DNA of 64,000 nucleotides, from NCBI RefSeq assembly GCF_051400755.1, contig NZ_JBLFFL010000002.1:794571-858570 (forward strand), read 5' to 3'. The notes under the pieces are model-generated. The model worked only from the letters and a program-made list of their open reading frames with translations. It searched no databases and was not told the origin of the DNA. Shown here one piece after another: positions 9,239-18,648 of this stretch (position 1 is its first letter; each line of letters starts with the position of its first letter). This DNA comes from Parapedobacter sp051400755 (GTDB lineage Bacteria; Bacteroidota; Bacteroidia; Sphingobacteriales; Sphingobacteriaceae). The position numbers and the translations under genes are program-made.

Positions 9239-9742
9239 TGATGTTTGTTGTGGATTCCTAGTTCATCGGCAATATTTTAGTTTGAGTTAAATTTATTTGT
9301 TGTTTGTGCTTCTATTTTCATTTTAAATATTGTCTATTGATCAATAAATGTATGCGAATTCAATATTAATGATAAAGTTAGTTGATTTCTATAAAAAATT
9401 AATACTTTAATAGAAAACATAAACAAAAAAATAAAACTTTTTTTAAATTAATGTTATGTATTGTGTTTTTGTTACAAAAAAACTCATTTTATTGAAAAAT
9501 ATATAAAATAAAATGTAAATTACATATATATCTAATCTATAAAATGGGTTTTTTTGTGTTTTTTGAATAAACTATTTTGCTTTTTCTTGTTGCTTTTTGC
9601 CATTCTAATTTTTTCACTTTCAAAATAGTGGTATTCAAATTTAAATTCGCTTAATTTCAATCGATCTGAGCGGCTTCGTCCAGGTGCTTGAAGTGGAGTG
9701 ATTTGTTTGGGGCCTGATGCGGCAATTATCGCGAAAGAATGT
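9239..9742. other. AT-rich non-coding spacer
   Basis: About 500 bases with long A and T runs, especially 9360-9560, and no plausible ORF on either strand. TAATTTTG at 9743-9750 fits a TAnnTTTG promoter element for the following rocD, only five bases before its ATG, but no -33 TTG is at the right distance. Otherwise I see nothing specific in it. Confidence 0.6.
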
Positions 9743-9754
9743 TAATTTTGGCTC

Positions 9755-10990
9755 ATGACACTAACTACCGATCGTCTTTCAACTACCGAGCAATTCATCG
9801 AAAAGGAATTACAGTACAGCGCGCATAATTACCACCCGTTGCCGGTGGTATTGGAAAGGGGAGAAGGCGTATTCCTATGGGATGTCGATGGCAAGCGTTA
9901 TTATGATTTCCTATCGGGCTATTCGGCGGTCAACCAGGGTCATTGCCATCCAAAGATCATCGGCGCATTGGTGGAGCAGGCGCAAAAGCTTACACTTACC
10001 TCAAGGGCTTTCCACAGCGATTTGCTGGGCGAGTATGCCGAATACATCACGAAGTACTTCGGTTACGATAAGGTATTGCCCATGAACAGTGGGGTAGAGG
10101 CCGTGGAAACTGCCCTGAAGCTCGCCCGCCGTTGGGGTTACGATAAAAAGGGTATCGCGACCAACCAAGCGAAGATCATCACGGTAGCAGGCAATTTCCA
10201 TGGGCGCACGCTCAATGTAGTCTCCTTCAGCACCGACCCGTCGTCGCGTGACGGCTTCGGACCGTTCATGCCGGGTTATGAAGTGATCCCTTATAATGAT
10301 CTGGAGGCTTTAGCCAAGACGTTGCGCGATCCGCAGGTTGCCGGTTTTCTGGTCGAGCCCATCCAAGGGGAGGCCGGCGTGTATGTTCCGGATGAAGGGT
10401 ACCTGGCAGCCGCGTACGACCTCTGCAAACAGGCTAACGTATTATTCATCGGTGATGAAATCCAAACGGGATTGGCGCGTACCGGCAAGATGCTCGCGTG
10501 TGATCACGAAAATGTGCGTCCCGATATCCTGGTTCTGGGCAAGGCCCTGAGTGGCGGCACATTGCCCATCTCAGCCGTGTTGGCCGACGATGAGGTGATG
10601 CTGTGCATCAAACCCGGAGAACATGGTTCGACCTATGGCGGCAATCCATTGGCCTGCAAGGTGGCCATCGCCTCGCTGGAGGTCATTCGCGAAGAACGGT
10701 TGGCAGAAAGGTCCGCCGAGCTGGGCGACTACTTCCGCAAACGAATTGGCGAACTGCATCATCCCAACATCAAGCAGATCCGCGGAAAAGGACTGCTCAA
10801 TGCCATCGTCATTGAACACGACAATCCCGATGCGGCGTGGGACCTGTGCCTTGCATTGAAAGACAACGGCCTGCTGGCCAAACCTACCCATGGCGACAAA
10901 ATCCGCTTTGCGCCGCCGTTGGTCATTACCGAGGAACAGCTGGACGAGTGTATTCACCTCATCGAGAAAAGCCTAAATATACTGGAATAA
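9755..10990 (+). CDS. rocD: Ornithine--oxo-acid aminotransferase
   Basis: 411 residues, the standard RocD length. A class-III aminotransferase of fold type I: substrate-side motif FLSGYSAVNQGHCHPK, PLP-phosphate region MNSGVEAVETALKLARRWGY, FHGRTLNVVSFSTDP, the DEIQTG motif, and the Schiff-base lysine in LGKALSGG (about K263). The enzyme converts ornithine and 2-oxoglutarate to glutamate semialdehyde and glutamate, linking arginine breakdown with proline. It appears monocistronic: a spacer with a palindromic region and a weak terminator follows. Confidence 0.95.
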   Translation: MTLTTDRLSTTEQFIEKELQYSAHNYHPLPVVLERGEGVFLWDVDGKRYYDFLSGYSAVNQGHCHPKIIGALVEQAQKLTLTSRAFHSDLLGEYAEYITKYFGYDKVLPMNSGVEAVETALKLARRWGYDKKGIATNQAKIITVAGNFHGRTLNVVSFSTDPSSRDGFGPFMPGYEVIPYNDLEALAKTLRDPQVAGFLVEPIQGEAGVYVPDEGYLAAAYDLCKQANVLFIGDEIQTGLARTGKMLACDHENVRPDILVLGKALSGGTLPISAVLADDEVMLCIKPGEHGSTYGGNPLACKVAIASLEVIREERLAERSAELGDYFRKRIGELHHPNIKQIRGKGLLNAIVIEHDNPDAAWDLCLALKDNGLLAKPTHGDKIRFAPPLVITEEQLDECIHLIEKSLNILE

Positions 10991-11047
10991 CCCCGTGTGG
11001 GCATGTCGTCGACTTCTTTTCGATACCTGCCCGCACCTCGTTTGAGA

Positions 11048-11203
11048 TTGCTCCGAGACTCCTTCGGTATGCACGCACCGTGCAGGCACGGTAAGTCCAC
11101 GTTGAGTCCACGTTTTACCCGAAAAAACGTGCTTTCATCCAGGTCGCACGCCGACGGTACCCCGCTGGTATGGCGGAGCAGTCTCGGAGGGGTCTCGGAG
11201 CAG
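11048..11203. repeat. Palindromic 155-bp element with nested inverted and direct repeats
   Basis: Outer arms TTGCTCCGAGACTCC (11048-11062) and GGGGTCTCGGAGCAG (11189-11203) are imperfect inverted repeats, with a further copy of the GTCTCGGAG core at 11181-11189. Inside are ACCGTGC-AG-GCACGGT (11077-11092), two direct copies of AGTCCACGTT (11094-11103 and 11105-11114) and CACGTTTT/AAAACGTG (11109-11131). It lies in the 388-base gap after rocD. It could be a REP/BIME-like or miniature mobile element. No second copy was seen in the window. Confidence 0.5.
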
Positions 11204-11249
11204 TGGTACAGCAATCCCGATCCATTGCCATTTTCATAATTGCCCTTCG

Positions 11250-11295
11250 ACAGCCCATTTCCAGATTGATAGGGAGCATCGAAGGCTGTTTTTTA
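11250..11295 (+). terminator. Weak terminator-like hairpin downstream of rocD
   Basis: ACAGCC (11250-11255) can pair with GGCTGT (11284-11289), followed by a T-run. An overlapping CCTTCGA/TCGAAGG pairing (11244-11250 and 11279-11285) is also possible. The loop is long, so confidence is low. Confidence 0.35.
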
Positions 11296-11378
11296 ATTTT
11301 CTAAAAATAAACAAATATTTGATATTCAGTGTTTTGTATTACTATCTTGGTCCTATGTTTCACTAAAAATTGTTACTT

Positions 11379-12116
11379 ATGGGAAAGATAGAAGACGGAT
11401 ACATCCGGGGATTGGTAGGGTCTGTGATCAGCCGGAGGGTCGGCAACTTGAATGTCGTACAGGGCCGCGCTCAATTCAGGGTAAAACGAACCGAAGCCAC
11501 CAAGGCCGCCGGTGTGGATTTTGGTACGGCCAGCAGCTGCGCCCGCATGATCAGACGTGCTTTTTGGACATTGATTCTGGAGTATCACGATGGCGGGATG
11601 ATCAACCGGCTTAACGCGCAGGTGCTGCGTGCCATGCGCGCCAATCGCAGTCAACAGCCGGGTTCCATGCAGCTTGCCGCCGGCAGATTGCATCGGCTGG
11701 CCGATTTCCAGTTCAACGACAAATCTCATCTGCAAGACTACCTGTTTGTCGATATACAGGTTGACCATAGCACACCTGGGTCGCTCGACATCGTGATACC
11801 GGCGTTCCACAGCGAACGGGATCTGCTATGGTCGGGCGATGTAACCCATTGTACCATCCAGCTCAGGGTTTTTGCGTTTGATTTTGAAAAGGAGGAATAC
11901 CAATGCATGCGCAAAGATCAATTGTTGATCTCCCTGCGTGAACGGGAAAAAGAGGTGCCGCAACAGCATTGGCATCTCGATCTGGATAAACCGCCGGGGA
12001 CAGTGATTCTTGTGGGGCTATCGCTGGAGTTTATGCGTTGGATGGGACACCGGCACCACTTATTCAATGACAAAAACTTCCATCCTGCAGCCCTTGTAGG
12101 TGCATTTGTGGTATAA
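11379..12116 (+). CDS. Hypothetical protein (DUF6266-like start)
   Basis: 245 residues from the ATG at 11379. It starts MGKIEDGYIRGLVGSVISRR, which recalls the short MGK..G...G.VGtVvg opening of the Bacteroidota DUF6266 family. The rest has no catalytic motif I recognise. There is no signal peptide or membrane segment. The C-terminal half looks like a beta-rich domain (YLFVDIQVDHSTPGSLDIVI, then GTVILVGLSLEF). A gap of 64 bases separates it from the rlmB start. Function unknown; the DUF6266 link is tentative. Confidence 0.65.
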   Translation: MGKIEDGYIRGLVGSVISRRVGNLNVVQGRAQFRVKRTEATKAAGVDFGTASSCARMIRRAFWTLILEYHDGGMINRLNAQVLRAMRANRSQQPGSMQLAAGRLHRLADFQFNDKSHLQDYLFVDIQVDHSTPGSLDIVIPAFHSERDLLWSGDVTHCTIQLRVFAFDFEKEEYQCMRKDQLLISLREREKEVPQQHWHLDLDKPPGTVILVGLSLEFMRWMGHRHHLFNDKNFHPAALVGAFVV

Positions 12117-12180
12117 CGAATCCGACCGTAAATTGCAAGTCGGCCTAACTATGCTTAACTTCGTCCGCAAATACATCAGC

Positions 12181-12957
12181 ATGCAGGATCAGCAGTGGCG
12201 CGGCGGCCATGAAAAACGCGAAACAAATCAACATATATACGGTATCCGGGCGGTCATCGAGGCCATTGACAGCGGCAAGGAAATCGAGTCCCTTTTCGTC
12301 CAGCGCGGATTGGGCGGTGGACTGTTCCTCGAACTGAAGCAACTGCTAAAGCAGCATAACATCAGCTACCAGCAGGTGCCGGTGGAAAAGCTCAACCGCA
12401 TGACGCGCAAAAACCACCAGGGGGTCATCGCTGTCATCTCACCGATTACGTATCAACGGGTGGAGGATATTGTGCCGGTGATCTACGAAAAGGGAGAAGT
12501 GCCCTTGCTGCTCATCTTGGATGGTATTACCGATGTACGTAACCTTGGTGCCATTGCCCGTACGGCCGAGTGTGCGGGGGTGCATGCGCTCATCGTGCCC
12601 AGGAAAGGTTCAGCCGAAATCAATCCTGATGCCATCAAGACGTCCGCCGGGGCGCTATACAAAATCAACGTCTGCCGGGAAGATAATCTGGCTAAAACCG
12701 CGCGGCTGTTACAGGAATCAGGCATTCAGCTAGTGGCCTGTACGGAGAAGACAGACAATGACTTATATCAGCTTGACTACACGGTTCCGACCGCATTGGT
12801 GCTGGGTTCGGAAGAGTTCGGCATCTCCGATGAGCTCCTGCGCATCGCCGACCACCTTGCTAAAATCCCGATGGCAGGTTCCATTGCTTCCCTCAACGTA
12901 TCGGTATCTGCCGGAGTGTCTTTGTATGAAGCGGTCAGGCAGCGGCAAGGGATCTGA
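12181..12957 (+). CDS. rlmB: 23S rRNA (guanosine-2'-O-)-methyltransferase, SpoU family
   Basis: 258 residues from the ATG at 12181. Upstream in-frame starts (12100, 12151) would add residues absent from the family and overlap the previous gene. After the L30e-like substrate-binding domain (HIYGIRAVIEAIDSGKEIES), the SPOUT knot motifs are present: LDGITDVRNLGAIARTAEC, VLGSEEFGIS and IPMAGSIASLNVSVSAGVSL. RlmB methylates G2251 of 23S rRNA in E. coli; the family also contains tRNA enzymes, so exact specificity is inferred. The next gene starts 1 base after its stop. Confidence 0.9.
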   Translation: MQDQQWRGGHEKRETNQHIYGIRAVIEAIDSGKEIESLFVQRGLGGGLFLELKQLLKQHNISYQQVPVEKLNRMTRKNHQGVIAVISPITYQRVEDIVPVIYEKGEVPLLLILDGITDVRNLGAIARTAECAGVHALIVPRKGSAEINPDAIKTSAGALYKINVCREDNLAKTARLLQESGIQLVACTEKTDNDLYQLDYTVPTALVLGSEEFGISDELLRIADHLAKIPMAGSIASLNVSVSAGVSLYEAVRQRQGI

Positions 12958-12958
12958 A

Positions 12959-13393
12959 ATGGAAAAAGCCTACCGTTTGCATGACTGTCTGATGGTTGTT
13001 GGTATCGAAGAGGGGCATATCAGGATTGCAAATGATGCAGCGTTCAAACGGATGGTCACCCTTCAGCCCGTACGCGCGGTGACCCAATTGGTCAATCTGA
13101 TCAAGGCGGATTACCAGCGTCATTATGGGAAACCGATCGTCATTACCGATGACTCATTTGCCGTGGAGATATGGGCACACCTCTATTTTGAATACTTTTT
13201 GCTGAAATACCACCGCCTATTCCGATTCGTTTTTCGTTTCGGCTTGTATCGTCGCTTCCTGAGATCATGTGAAGTGATCGACTGCGGGGAGCGTGGCATC
13301 GATCCCAATCGGCGCATGTGGGATATACTTGCTCCTTTCCGTGGTCGGATTGCCAAGTGGTTGCCCAAGAATCCTTCGTTGCAGCAAAAATAG
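12959..13393 (+). CDS. Conserved hypothetical protein downstream of rlmB
   Basis: 144 residues starting at the ATG at 12959, one base after the rlmB stop, so it is almost surely translationally linked to it. It begins MEKAYRLHDCLMVVGIEEGH, has a helical centre with an aromatic patch (AHLYFEYFLLKYHRLFRFVF), and ends with basic residues. No signal peptide, metal motif or known fold could be assigned. The basic, aromatic make-up would suit an RNA- or ribosome-associated role, but that rests only on its position. Confidence 0.75.
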   Translation: MEKAYRLHDCLMVVGIEEGHIRIANDAAFKRMVTLQPVRAVTQLVNLIKADYQRHYGKPIVITDDSFAVEIWAHLYFEYFLLKYHRLFRFVFRFGLYRRFLRSCEVIDCGERGIDPNRRMWDILAPFRGRIAKWLPKNPSLQQK

Positions 13394-13454
13394 ATGGCGT
13401 AATATAATGCCATTTTTCATGCCCGGTATAGGGTAAAAACGACAAAACGGCGGG

Positions 13455-13485
13455 TTGATTGCGACAATCGTTTGTCCTACCTTTG
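13455..13485 (+). promoter_or_regulatory. Consensus Bacteroidota promoter of the GlxA-type regulator
   Basis: TTG (13455-13457), a 20-base spacer, then TACCTTTG (13478-13485). The expected start site (about 13490-13492) coincides with the ATG at 13490, implying a leaderless or nearly leaderless transcript. Confidence 0.6.
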
Positions 13486-13489
13486 TAAG

Positions 13490-14452
13490 ATGAAGAAAGT
13501 AAGCATACTCGTTCCCGAGACGGCGGTGCCAGCAGCCGTCGTCGATCCCCGTTACATGTTCACGGCGGTCAATGATTTTTTTAAGACCGCAGGGCACCGG
13601 CCTTTTTTTGAGGTGCAGACCGTGGGACTGACCAAAGAAGTGAAGCTGAACGATGGCTTGGTATCCATTCACACGGATGTCCTGCTTGCGGATGTTGAAC
13701 GGACGGATCTGGTGATCATTCCTCCCGTCAGCGGAGATATCGGCGAAGCGATCGATCGCAACGGGGCATTTTATCCTTGGATCGTGAAGCAATACCAGCA
13801 AGGGGCCGAGGTGGCCAGCTTATGCATCGGGGCGTTCCTGCTGGCTTCCACGGGGTTGCTTGACGGAAAATCATGCTCGACACATTGGCTGTTTGCCAAC
13901 GAGTTCCGAGCCCGGTTTCCGGCCGTGCAGTTGGCCGACGATCGGGTGATTACCCATCAGAAAGGGCTGTATTCCAGCGGGGGAGCAAGCACGTACTGGA
14001 ATCTCCTTTTATACTTGGTCGAGAAATATACGAGCCGCGAAATGGCCATCATTGCGTCGAAATACTTTTTGCTCGACATCGAAAAAAATAGTCAGCTGCC
14101 GTTCAGTGTATTTAAGGGACAGAAAGACCACGGCGACAGTCTGATCCTGGCCATTCAGGAGCATATTGAGCAGAACTATGCTAACCGGCTTACGGTGGAT
14201 GGGCTGGCGGACAAATTCGGTATCGGCCGCCGGACCTTTGAGCGCAGATTTAAGAAGGTCACCGCCAATACCGTGATCGAATACATCCAACGGGTCAAGA
14301 TCGAGGCCGCGAAAAAGCAATTGGAAACCGGCCGGAAGACGGTGGCCGAGGTGATGTACGAGGTCGGCTATACCGACCCGAAAGCGTTTCGTGACGTGTT
14401 TAAGCGGATCGCGGGCTTATCACCGGTGGATTACGCCAACCGGTATAATTAA
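13490..14452 (+). CDS. GlxA-type AraC transcriptional regulator (DJ-1/PfpI domain plus HTH)
   Basis: 320 residues from the ATG at 13490. Residues 1-180 form a DJ-1/PfpI-like domain with the nucleophile-elbow sequence ASLCIGAFLLAS (Cys at about 112) and SSGGASTYWNLLLYLVEKY. Residues about 215-318 form the two AraC helix-turn-helices (LTVDGLADKFGIGRRTFERR and TVAEVMYEVGYTDPKAFRDV). Such regulators usually activate nearby detoxification or catabolic genes. Its stop overlaps the end of the convergent SnoaL-like gene by 4 bases. The effector is unknown. Confidence 0.9.
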   Translation: MKKVSILVPETAVPAAVVDPRYMFTAVNDFFKTAGHRPFFEVQTVGLTKEVKLNDGLVSIHTDVLLADVERTDLVIIPPVSGDIGEAIDRNGAFYPWIVKQYQQGAEVASLCIGAFLLASTGLLDGKSCSTHWLFANEFRARFPAVQLADDRVITHQKGLYSSGGASTYWNLLLYLVEKYTSREMAIIASKYFLLDIEKNSQLPFSVFKGQKDHGDSLILAIQEHIEQNYANRLTVDGLADKFGIGRRTFERRFKKVTANTVIEYIQRVKIEAAKKQLETGRKTVAEVMYEVGYTDPKAFRDVFKRIAGLSPVDYANRYN

Positions 14453-14952
14453 TCGAGGTATTTAGGCGGTACGCCTATGCCGTTGGAATCGCCCGTCCAG
14501 ACGATGTTGGCGATCCACCACCTGTCATTGAAATGAATCAATTGAAGGCTGTTGATGCCCTTTTCATCATGTTTGCCATTGTCCTTAGCATGATAGCTTT
14601 GGAATACGTGGGCAATGCCATTATATTCATCTACCGTCTTGCCGAGCTCCGCCTCCCGGAAACCACGGTCGCTCGGTTGGGCGCTGATGACCTGGATGAA
14701 TTCGTCAACGGTCAGCGTTCGATAGGGTGTGGCCGGATTGTGGGTTAGCACGGTTAGCCGGGCCGTAGGCAAGAACAGATTCCGGAAGGCATCGATGTCG
14801 CGCGCCTTTCCTTCTTCGCCGGAGATGATGTGCAACACGGCTTTCACAATGCCGTCAATCGAATGGACAGCTGTGGTGTCAGTCGCCATTTTTTCTTGGG
14901 CGTTCACGTTCGTGGCAAACAAGAGGAGCAGCCCGATGATGATTTTATTCAT
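14449..14952 (-). CDS. Secreted SnoaL/NTF2-like protein
   Basis: 167 residues with a signal peptide (MNKIIIGLLLLFATNVNAQ). The mature part has the NTF2-like cone pattern: AFRNLFLPTARLTVLTH, a central VDEFIQVISAQP, and the C-terminal INSLQLIHFNDRWWIANIVW. It resembles Bacteroidota proteins annotated as nuclear transport factor 2-like. It may bind a small hydrophobic ligand in the periplasm; there is no evidence for a reaction. It converges on the GlxA-type regulator with a 4-base overlap and starts 33 bases downstream of smc. Confidence 0.75.
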   Translation of the reverse strand: MNKIIIGLLLLFATNVNAQEKMATDTTAVHSIDGIVKAVLHIISGEEGKARDIDAFRNLFLPTARLTVLTHNPATPYRTLTVDEFIQVISAQPSDRGFREAELGKTVDEYNGIAHVFQSYHAKDNGKHDEKGINSLQLIHFNDRWWIANIVWTGDSNGIGVPPKYLD

Positions 14953-14984
14953 AGTGCGATCGATTAGTTCTGATTAATTCATTG

Positions 14985-17900
14985 CTAAGCCACCTCCCGC
15001 ATATCAACGGCCACTACACGCGACACACCTTGCTCGACCATCGTGACGCCATAGATGATATCGGTACTGGCGATGGTGCGCTTATTGTGCGACACGATAA
15101 TAAACTGTGACTGGTCCGAAAACTTCCGGATGATGTTATTGAATTTATCGATGTTGGTATCATCCAGTGGCGCGTCAACCTCATCAAAGATACAGAAAGG
15201 CGCCGGTTTGAGCAGGTAAAGCGCGAAAAGCAGGGCCGTGGATGTCAAGGTTTTTTCGCCTCCTGAAAGCTGGTTGATGGACAGCGGCCGTTTGCCCTTA
15301 GGGCGGGCGATGATGTCGATGTCCGACTCAAGCGGATTGTCAGGGTCGCTCAGAATGAGATCGCACGAATCTTCTTCATTGAATAGCGACCGGAATACGT
15401 TGATGAAGTTTTCGCGCACGCTGGTGAATGCCCCCATGAATTTCTCGCGCGCAGTATCGTCGATTTCCTGTATGGTCGCTAACAAGGAATTCTTTGCGTC
15501 CAGCAGATCCTGCTTTTCTTTGATGATGAAGGTATATCGTTCATTCATCTCTTGATAAGCCTCCATCGCCATGGGATTGATGCTGCCGAAATCGTCGAGT
15601 TGCCTGCGCAGCTTTTCCGTTTTTTGGCGCAGGGTTTCCTCGTCTTCCAGTGGTTCAGGCGGCATAGTCTCGCCGATTTCGGAATGGGCGGATATCATCG
15701 CATTGATGTCGATGGAGAACTCCACCGACAGCCGTTCTTTCAAGGCATTGAGGTCGAGCTTTAGATTTGTTTTTTTATCGCGTAGCTCGTCGAATAAAAC
15801 GTCCATTTGTTCCTTCTGCCTACGCAAGCGCGTAATCTCTTCCTCGGTTTCATTGATTTTCCCCCGCGATACATAGTAATCGTCTTCTACCGCTACCAAG
15901 CCTTTTTCATAGGCTTCCTTTTGGGCATACATCGCGATGAGGTCCTCATCCGAGTCGTCTACATGACGCAGTGTCTCGTTAATGCCGGCTTGTACGAGTT
16001 CATATTCAGCCGCATTTTTCGATATCCGGCTTTCGTACGTATCGCGGAGGCTTTCGCGGTATTCCAGGTCTTTGCTGATACCCGAGACCTTATTTTGCTG
16101 TTGGTGGAAGCGGATGTTCTCCTGGTTGTAGGCCGATGCCTTTTCGGTGAGCGTTTCGGAAAGCTCCTGAAAGGTCGCCTGCATACCCTGTAGTGAATTG
16201 CTTTTTTCTTCATTTTCGGCCTTCAGCGCTTCCAGCCGGGGTTCTGCGTCCTGAAGCTCCCGGGCGATACCGCCCATCTTTTGCTCGATGTCGTGCTTGC
16301 GGTTTTGGCTGTTGGTGATGAACGCCTGATATTGCTCCTGCTTGGTCCTTACCGATACCAGTTCATGGTCGAGCCTGTTAAGCTGTTGGGCCAGCTCTTC
16401 TATCCGCACTTTTTGCGAGCTTCCTTTCAAGGCAGCCGCCTGCTGGGTCGCTTCTTCCAGCTGCGCTTGTTGATGGGCGATGCGCTGTCCGAGCGTTTTG
16501 ATTTCTTTGGCGAGGTTTTCGAGGTTTTTGGCGCGCCCGATGCGTTTCCCCTCGAAGAGGCCTACCGACCCGCCCGAAAGACCAAGCCGGTTTTTGCTGA
16601 ATTTGCCGCTGCGGTGGAGAATCACCTTTTCTTCATCGGGTAGGGGATACGCCAATTCCTTTTCGTCGTCCGTTTGCAGCAGGAATACATTGCGGAGCAA
16701 TATCCGGCACAGGGGGAGGTACTGTTGCTCCACAGTGACGATGTCGAGCGCAGGTATCAGCTGCGCATCGGGAGGAGGTGTCATCGCCGGTATGGCAAGG
16801 TCACGGATGGCATCGAGCACGAAGAAATGGGCCCGCCCACGTGCAGCATCGCTCAACAACCGTACGGCTTGTACGGCTTCTTCCTGTCGCTGCACGACAT
16901 AATGATTCATATATGGCTCCAGGTAGTTTTCGATCGCAATGCGATATTCTTCCTTGCAGAAGAGGATATCCGAAAACAAGGGATGTTGTTTTTTCCAGCC
17001 TGCGTTTTTACGGAGAAAACGGATGGACTCCGGGAAGCCCTCCAGATTGTCTACCAGCGACTTGGTCAGGTTATATTCGTTCTGCTTGGCGTCTACTTGC
17101 CGGTTATCACGTGTGAGCGCATCCTTGTGTGCCTGAATGGTTGCTTCGGTGTCGGTAAGCAGCTGCTGCAGCTCAGTTTCCGCCTGCACGGCACGCCCGT
17201 ATTCCTGCTGCAGGGCTTCCGTTTGGCCTTCCAATTGCAATACCAACGTGTTGAATTGGTCAAGTTCGGACGCTTTAGACTCGGCGTCCGTCACGTTGCG
17301 TAAGCTTTCCTGTTCGAGCGCATCGTATTGGATGCGCAACACCGCAATTTCCTTTTCGAGTTTGTAGATCTCGTTTTGCAATTCACTGTGCTGCCGCGCG
17401 GCATTGTCCAGCTTGTTCTTCGCCGTCTGCTGTTGTCCGCGCAGTTCGTCTACTTCCGCTTGTTGCCCCGTGAGCGCAGCGGTGATGGCGGTGAGTTTCT
17501 GCTGTTCAACGAGGTATTCTTCGTTTAGCCGCTTGATGTTATACAGGGCGTGGTTGAGTTGCTGCTTATCTTGGGACAGCTCTTCATTCAGCCGCTTTTC
17601 TTGGTCCTGCAGGTTTCGGAGCTGTTCGTTTTTTACCTTTTTTTCACTCTCGTAGGCCCGTATTTTGGATACATATTCATTCGTGGCCTTTTGTTGGGTC
17701 GCGAGGTTCTTTTCTTTAGCCAGGCTTTCCTGTTTGAGTTGTTGCAGCAGTGCTTCCAACGTGGCAATTTCGGTATTGATGCGGGTCTGCTCCGTCCGTT
17801 GCACCAGTTCCTGTTGATTCAGTCGGGCCAGCGAATCGCTGAAATGCGTAATGCGGTAAGTGGCCAAGGCAACGCTGACCGTTTTATACTCTTCTTTGAG

Positions 17901-18551
17901 TCGATAATACCGTTCGGCTTTCTTCGCTTGGTTTTCCAGCGTTTTTAGGTTTTTTTCGATTTCGAACAACAGATCCTCGACCCGGTCGAGGTCGGTCTCC
18001 GTGTCTTTTAATTTGCTGAGTGTCTGTTTTTTGCGGACCTTATATTTCGATATCCCCGAGGCCTCCTCAAAGAGGTTACGGCGTGAATTGTCCTTGTTGT
18101 TGATGATTTCATCGATCATCTTAAGCTCGATGATCGAATACGAGTCGGCTCCGATGCCCGTATCCAGGAATAGGTCAGTGATGTCTTTCAGTCGGCATTT
18201 CACATCGTTGAGCCGGTATTCGCTTTCCCCGCTGCGATAGAGTTTGCGCGTGACGGTGACCTGCGAAAATTCGGTGGGGAGGATGTTTTTGGTATTGTCG
18301 AATGACAGCGACACCTCGGCGAGGTTAGCGGCCTTGCGGTTTTTGGTGCCGTTGAAGATGATGTTTTCCATCTTTTCAGAGCGCAGCATCCGTGTGCTCT
18401 GCTCACCCAGCACCCAACGGATGGCATCCACCACATTGGATTTTCCGCAGCCATTAGGTCCTACAATAGCGGTTACACCTTCGTTGAAATGGATGGTGAT
18501 CTTGTCGCCAAAACTTTTGAATCCTTTTATTTCAAGCTTGGTCAGTTGCAT
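14985..18551 (-). CDS. smc: Chromosome segregation protein SMC
   Basis: 1188 residues, full length. Walker A is GPNGCGKSN at residues 31-39, with IRWVLGEQS following. Long coiled coils flank the hinge at roughly residues 510-680. The C-terminal head has the signature LSGGEKTLTSTALLFALYLL at about residue 1095 and the Walker B FDEVDAPLDDTN. SMC with ScpA and ScpB compacts and segregates the chromosome. No scpAB is nearby. The gene is free-standing, with a divergent ubiD-like gene starting about 100 bases away. Confidence 0.97.
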   Translation of the reverse strand: MQLTKLEIKGFKSFGDKITIHFNEGVTAIVGPNGCGKSNVVDAIRWVLGEQSTRMLRSEKMENIIFNGTKNRKAANLAEVSLSFDNTKNILPTEFSQVTVTRKLYRSGESEYRLNDVKCRLKDITDLFLDTGIGADSYSIIELKMIDEIINNKDNSRRNLFEEASGISKYKVRKKQTLSKLKDTETDLDRVEDLLFEIEKNLKTLENQAKKAERYYRLKEEYKTVSVALATYRITHFSDSLARLNQQELVQRTEQTRINTEIATLEALLQQLKQESLAKEKNLATQQKATNEYVSKIRAYESEKKVKNEQLRNLQDQEKRLNEELSQDKQQLNHALYNIKRLNEEYLVEQQKLTAITAALTGQQAEVDELRGQQQTAKNKLDNAARQHSELQNEIYKLEKEIAVLRIQYDALEQESLRNVTDAESKASELDQFNTLVLQLEGQTEALQQEYGRAVQAETELQQLLTDTEATIQAHKDALTRDNRQVDAKQNEYNLTKSLVDNLEGFPESIRFLRKNAGWKKQHPLFSDILFCKEEYRIAIENYLEPYMNHYVVQRQEEAVQAVRLLSDAARGRAHFFVLDAIRDLAIPAMTPPPDAQLIPALDIVTVEQQYLPLCRILLRNVFLLQTDDEKELAYPLPDEEKVILHRSGKFSKNRLGLSGGSVGLFEGKRIGRAKNLENLAKEIKTLGQRIAHQQAQLEEATQQAAALKGSSQKVRIEELAQQLNRLDHELVSVRTKQEQYQAFITNSQNRKHDIEQKMGGIARELQDAEPRLEALKAENEEKSNSLQGMQATFQELSETLTEKASAYNQENIRFHQQQNKVSGISKDLEYRESLRDTYESRISKNAAEYELVQAGINETLRHVDDSDEDLIAMYAQKEAYEKGLVAVEDDYYVSRGKINETEEEITRLRRQKEQMDVLFDELRDKKTNLKLDLNALKERLSVEFSIDINAMISAHSEIGETMPPEPLEDEETLRQKTEKLRRQLDDFGSINPMAMEAYQEMNERYTFIIKEKQDLLDAKNSLLATIQEIDDTAREKFMGAFTSVRENFINVFRSLFNEEDSCDLILSDPDNPLESDIDIIARPKGKRPLSINQLSGGEKTLTSTALLFALYLLKPAPFCIFDEVDAPLDDTNIDKFNNIIRKFSDQSQFIIVSHNKRTIASTDIIYGVTMVEQGVSRVVAVDMREVA

Positions 18552-18598
18552 CTATGCCAATGGTCTACTTCTTTCCGTGGCGAATTTAAGAAATTGGA

Positions 18599-18628
18599 TT
18601 GATTAAGTATAGGTATAGGCTATCTTTG
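18599..18628 (+). promoter_or_regulatory. Consensus Bacteroidota promoter of the UbiD-family gene
   Basis: TTG (18599-18601), a 19-base spacer and TATCTTTG (18621-18628), an exact match to the known spacing. The ATG of the downstream gene is at 18649, giving a leader of about 15 bases. Confidence 0.7.
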
Positions 18629-18648
18629 TCCCAAACATCAAGATCATT

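Noticed and set aside
15238..18606. Many plus-strand open frames across smc
   Set aside because: They are antisense shadows of a well-supported 1188-residue SMC gene, without motifs or starts of their own.
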